Assembly: GCA_964451365.1 (NCBI GenBank)
Contig: CAYVIB010000065.1
Span: 1 to 9,658, forward strand
Source of the DNA: CAYVIB01 sp964451365
Lineage (GTDB): Bacteria; Pseudomonadota; Gammaproteobacteria; Pseudomonadales; Cellvibrionaceae
Direction of reading: 5' to 3'
DNA length: 9,658 nt
The position numbers and the translations under genes are program-made. Of this stretch, positions 7,138 through 9,658 are shown one piece after another (the stretch's first letter is position 1; the number at the start of each line of letters is the position of its first letter). A model generated the notes under the pieces. It was not told the origin of the DNA and ran no database searches. It saw only the letters and a list, made by a program, of their open reading frames with translations.

Positions 7138-7440
7138 GCCGCTCCAAGGCATCCTGCCACCGCGGCATTAGTGCTTCCATGCACGTCGCCGCTCCAAGGC
7201 ATCCTGCCACCGCGGCATTAGTGCTTCCATGCACGTCGCCGCNNNNNNNNNNNNNNNNNNNNNNNNNNNNNNNNNNNNNNNNNNNNNNNNNNNNNNNNNN
7301 NNNNNNNNNNNNNNNNNNNNNNNNNNNNNNNNNNNNNNNNNNGCCGCTCCAAGGCATCCTGCCACCGCGGCATTAGTGCTTCCATGCACGTCGCCGCTCA
7401 AAGGCATCCTGTCACGCGGCATTTATGCGTCCTGCATGTC
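7138..7440. repeat. Tandem array of 50-bp hairpin-forming repeats, broken by an assembly gap
   Basis: Two identical 50-bp units at 7138-7187 and 7188-7237 are followed by the first 5 bp of a third, then 100 Ns. A further identical unit lies at 7343-7392 and a diverged 48-bp terminal unit at 7393-7440. There are no spacers. Each unit can fold into hairpin A, with outer stem GCCGC/GCGGC and inner stem GGCA/TGCC (7138-7166 in unit 1). Hairpin B has stem GTGC/GCAC and a 6-nt loop (7171-7184). The terminal unit keeps both: its outer stem is unchanged, its inner stem is GGCA/TGTC (one wobble), and its hairpin B is ATGC/GCAT. The unit is not a multiple of three, and frames through it look spurious. 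It sits between two minus-strand genes and would be transcribed in any GH9-to-GH27 read-through. Confidence 0.9.
7243..7342. other. 100-N assembly gap inside the repeat array
   Basis: Exactly 100 Ns follow GCCGC, the first 5 bp of a unit, and are followed by GCCGC opening a complete unit. A round 100 N is a common placeholder for a gap of unknown size, so the number of repeat units cannot be read from this assembly. Confidence 0.97.
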
Positions 7441-7486
7441 GAGCTACATGGACGTATTTATGCATTTTCAGAAACCGTCAGGCCGA

Positions 7487-7507
7487 GTGCCACTTTTCCT
7501 GTGGCAC
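7487..7507. other. 7-bp hairpin between the array and the GH9 stop
   Basis: GTGCCAC (7487-7493) pairs with GTGGCAC (7501-7507) around a 7-nt loop. It lies on the downstream side of the GH9 stop on the minus strand. No T-run follows on that strand, so termination is only a possibility. A second stem, ACCAGC/GCTGGT at 7575-7580 and 7589-7594, spans the GH9 stop codon itself. Confidence 0.4.
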
Positions 7508-7582
7508 CCAAAACTGAAAAACTCCTTCCTGAAACTCAAGCACCAAACGCCAGCTATCTCGTAACGTTCGATCCACCAGCTT

Positions 7583-9658
7583 TTATCGGCTGGTCGCCAA
7601 CTCATGCGCGGCATGGGCGGCAAACAGGTAACTGGCGCCGAGGCCAATCACATATTCGTTCTCGCCCCACAGGAAGGGCCAGTCCTCCTTGTTTTCCGGG
7701 AAGTCGGGTTTCAATATCAATACACCCGGCACTACACCGCCCGAAATAAACGAGTAATCCGCCCGGTTCGCACCGTAGGCCACCTTCTTCGAACGCGTTC
7801 CCACGTTGGACACCAGCGAAACATTGGAGCCGGGATGGTGGCCGAACAGGTAGTTAAGCCCACGCAGGGTGTACTCCTTGCCAATAACATCCGGAAACGC
7901 CTTGTGCAGGTAATAATTGGTAATGGCAAAACCCACCACCGCGCCGTTGCCGGCCCAACCACCGGTGGTAATGGGCACTCCGAAGGGATTTTGTTTTTCC
8001 AGCTCCGCCAGGTTTTTGTTTTTGTAATCGACCGCCATGCGCTTTATCTGCTTCTTGAACTCGTCGTCCATATACGGCAGCGCGCGCAGCGCCAGTGAGG
8101 CATACCAGTTAAAACCCTCTTCGATAGTCGCGATGTTGTCGCGAATGTGCCGGGCATATTTCTTGTCGCCGGTGGCGATCAACAGTTCCACCGCCGCCCG
8201 CATTTGTTCGAGTTCCAGGGGACCACCCGTGGTATTACCGACCCGGAAAGTATAGGGTTCGTGGCTGCTCTCTTCGTCCCAAACCTTTTTCGCCGTTGCC
8301 AGGCACTCTTTCGCCAGTTCGTCATTGTAGCCCTTGAGTGCCCTGCTCGCCGCCGCCAGGCCGGCCGCAGAACCGTAGTTCAGCGCGGTGGTTCGGCTGG
8401 TGAAGGCCCAACGATCATCGAATACCCCACTGTGGAAACCGTCGGTTTCATCCTCGGCCAGATCGGACTTGTAAATGAGGTTGTCTGTCATGGTGAGCGC
8501 GTCGCCCAAATGAGTGTATTGCGCAAGACTGGGGACGATAATGCCGGGAATCGCGTGGCCCACAGCCCGGTGCTGCGCGATCAGGGCCAGCGTGCCGTGC
8601 TCGATCTGCTGCAGGATATCCGGTTTGCCGTCGGGGACGTGAATGTCCACGTAGCGCTTCTTCTGGTCCACCAGGGTGTTGTCCCGTTTGGGCGCAAAGG
8701 TTTCCCAGGCCTGGACCAGGTTCATTACCGTGGCGTACTGGGTCTGGGTGCGAATATCGTAGTCGCCAGCATCGTGCCAGCCGCCCACATTCAGGCCGGG
8801 AATATGTTCGCCGGGTTTGTAGGGGGTATCGGTGGTCGGCCCCTGGGCGTAAAGGTCGAAGTGCTCGTGGTTGACCGGGGCCTGCAGCGCATCGTCCAGG
8901 TGGCCGGCGCCGTGCCATACGCGGTAGGCCTCATTTATGTGCATATGGTCCATCTGCACGGGGAAAAACACATCCAGCGTGGGATGCCAGGTGTGGGCGT
9001 AGACATCCCGGTCAATACGAAACGGATCGGTACGCTGCCCGTCGTATTCGATAATGTAAACGCCCGCTTTTTTAACCTTGCTGAAGTCGAACGTCAGGTA
9101 GTTGTAACGCAGGTACCGGCCCCAGTTACGCGGTTCACCTTCGTAAGCCTTTTTCAACTCGCCGGAATCGGTGACCCGCAACAAGCGGGCGGACTTATTC
9201 GAATTGTCGTTTTTATCCAGTTCGATAGTGGCAATTTTTTCCTGCTCCGGATGATACCCCACCTGCGAATGGGCGATCATAGGCGGGCGCGTCCAGCCAT
9301 CGATGGTATTGGCGGTAACAAACCATTCGATAACCTTGCCTTTTTTACCGGCGGGAATCAGGCTGCGTACCACAAACCAGCCGTTCTGCGCCTTGTTGCG
9401 ACCGTCGTACAGTGCAATTTCATTGCCGGAAGACTCAATGGTGACACGCCGCGCGGGATCTTCCGGCGCCAGCACCAGGCGACTCCCCCGCGCCAATGGC
9501 CGAGGGTCGATTTCGCCCCACTTGTTTTCCTCCATTGGGCCACCGGGATAAATAGGGAAAACACCGGATTTATTATCCATCAGGTAGGATTTTTCGAAAT
9601 AGGCGGAAGGTAAAAACTCAAAGTTGAAACCCGCGCGCCCCGCCAGCGCGTCGGGCAG
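7583..9658 (-). CDS. GH9 glycoside hydrolase with CelD_N Ig-like domain (5' truncated)
   Basis: The frame is open to the right edge, giving at least 691 residues. A Met codon at 9578-9580 has no ribosome binding site, and the 26 codons before it read like protein (GFNFEFLPSAYFEKSYL), so the true start lies outside the window. Residues are numbered from that Met. About 1-95 is a beta-rich N-terminal region. About 100-190 is the CelD_N Ig-like domain (AHSQVGYHPEQEKIATIEL, then DFSKVKKAGVYIIEYDG). About 195-660 is the GH9 (alpha/alpha)6 catalytic domain. The base motif GGWHDAGDYD has D270 and D273, and the expected acid is E642 in WGENEYVI. GH9 enzymes hydrolyse beta-linked glucans or related glycans with inversion. 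The C-terminal part lacks the usual PHHR-type signature of endoglucanases, so the specificity may differ. No carbohydrate-binding module is visible. A signal peptide would lie upstream of the window. Confidence 0.93.
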   Translation of the reverse strand: MPDALAGRAGFNFEFLPSAYFEKSYLMDNKSGVFPIYPGGPMEENKWGEIDPRPLARGSRLVLAPEDPARRVTIESSGNEIALYDGRNKAQNGWFVVRSLIPAGKKGKVIEWFVTANTIDGWTRPPMIAHSQVGYHPEQEKIATIELDKNDNSNKSARLLRVTDSGELKKAYEGEPRNWGRYLRYNYLTFDFSKVKKAGVYIIEYDGQRTDPFRIDRDVYAHTWHPTLDVFFPVQMDHMHINEAYRVWHGAGHLDDALQAPVNHEHFDLYAQGPTTDTPYKPGEHIPGLNVGGWHDAGDYDIRTQTQYATVMNLVQAWETFAPKRDNTLVDQKKRYVDIHVPDGKPDILQQIEHGTLALIAQHRAVGHAIPGIIVPSLAQYTHLGDALTMTDNLIYKSDLAEDETDGFHSGVFDDRWAFTSRTTALNYGSAAGLAAASRALKGYNDELAKECLATAKKVWDEESSHEPYTFRVGNTTGGPLELEQMRAAVELLIATGDKKYARHIRDNIATIEEGFNWYASLALRALPYMDDEFKKQIKRMAVDYKNKNLAELEKQNPFGVPITTGGWAGNGAVVGFAITNYYLHKAFPDVIGKEYTLRGLNYLFGHHPGSNVSLVSNVGTRSKKVAYGANRADYSFISGGVVPGVLILKPDFPENKEDWPFLWGENEYVIGLGASYLFAAHAAHELATSR

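Noticed and set aside
7138..7440. CRISPR array
   Set aside because: Units are joined head to tail with no unique spacers, and no cas genes are present.
7121..7564. Several short ORFs on both strands through the repeat array
   Set aside because: They exist only because of the repeat and the run of Ns. The 50-bp unit shifts frame at every copy, and none has a ribosome binding site.
8147..9613. Long plus-strand ORF of 488 aa opposite GH9
   Set aside because: It is exactly antisense to a gene with recognisable GH9 motifs, and its translation matches no domain that I know. It is a shadow of third-position GC bias.

Overview
The window looks like chromosome of a plant-polysaccharide-degrading gammaproteobacterium, plausibly of the Cellvibrio/Saccharophagus type. 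This rests on moderate GC, a GH27 alpha-galactosidase beside a GH9 enzyme, and a DUF294/CBS protein overlapping a DnaQ-like exonuclease. The taxonomic call is inference; no rRNA or other marker gene is present.

Left half (3-5347, all plus strand). The tail of an unrecognised gene is followed closely by a 626-aa cyclic-nucleotide-binding-like/CBS/DUF294 protein. Its 3' end overlaps a 227-aa DEDDh 3'-5' exonuclease, so these form a likely operon. A 356-bp non-coding stretch then carries a strong GTAGGGG-type palindrome and a 15-bp tandem repeat. These sit upstream of a 576-aa six-TM DUF3592 membrane protein. A 102-aa protein built from two copies of one helical motif closes this half.

Middle (5348-5668). 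This is the convergent junction between plus-strand and minus-strand genes. It holds a perfect 9-bp hairpin and a second, decayed GTAGGG-type palindrome, but no gene that I can support.

Right half (5669-9658, all minus strand). A GH9 enzyme, whose 5' end lies beyond the window, is followed by a secreted GH27 alpha-galactosidase. They could act together on a galactose-decorated beta-glycan, GH27 removing alpha-galactosyl side groups and GH9 cutting a beta-linked backbone. The substrate is inference.

The roughly 690 bp between GH9 and GH27 hold the most unusual structure in the window: a contiguous array of 50-bp repeats interrupted by a 100-N assembly gap. Each unit can fold into two hairpins. 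A diverged 48-bp end unit keeps the pairing, including one compensatory base-pair change. The true array length is unknown because of the gap.
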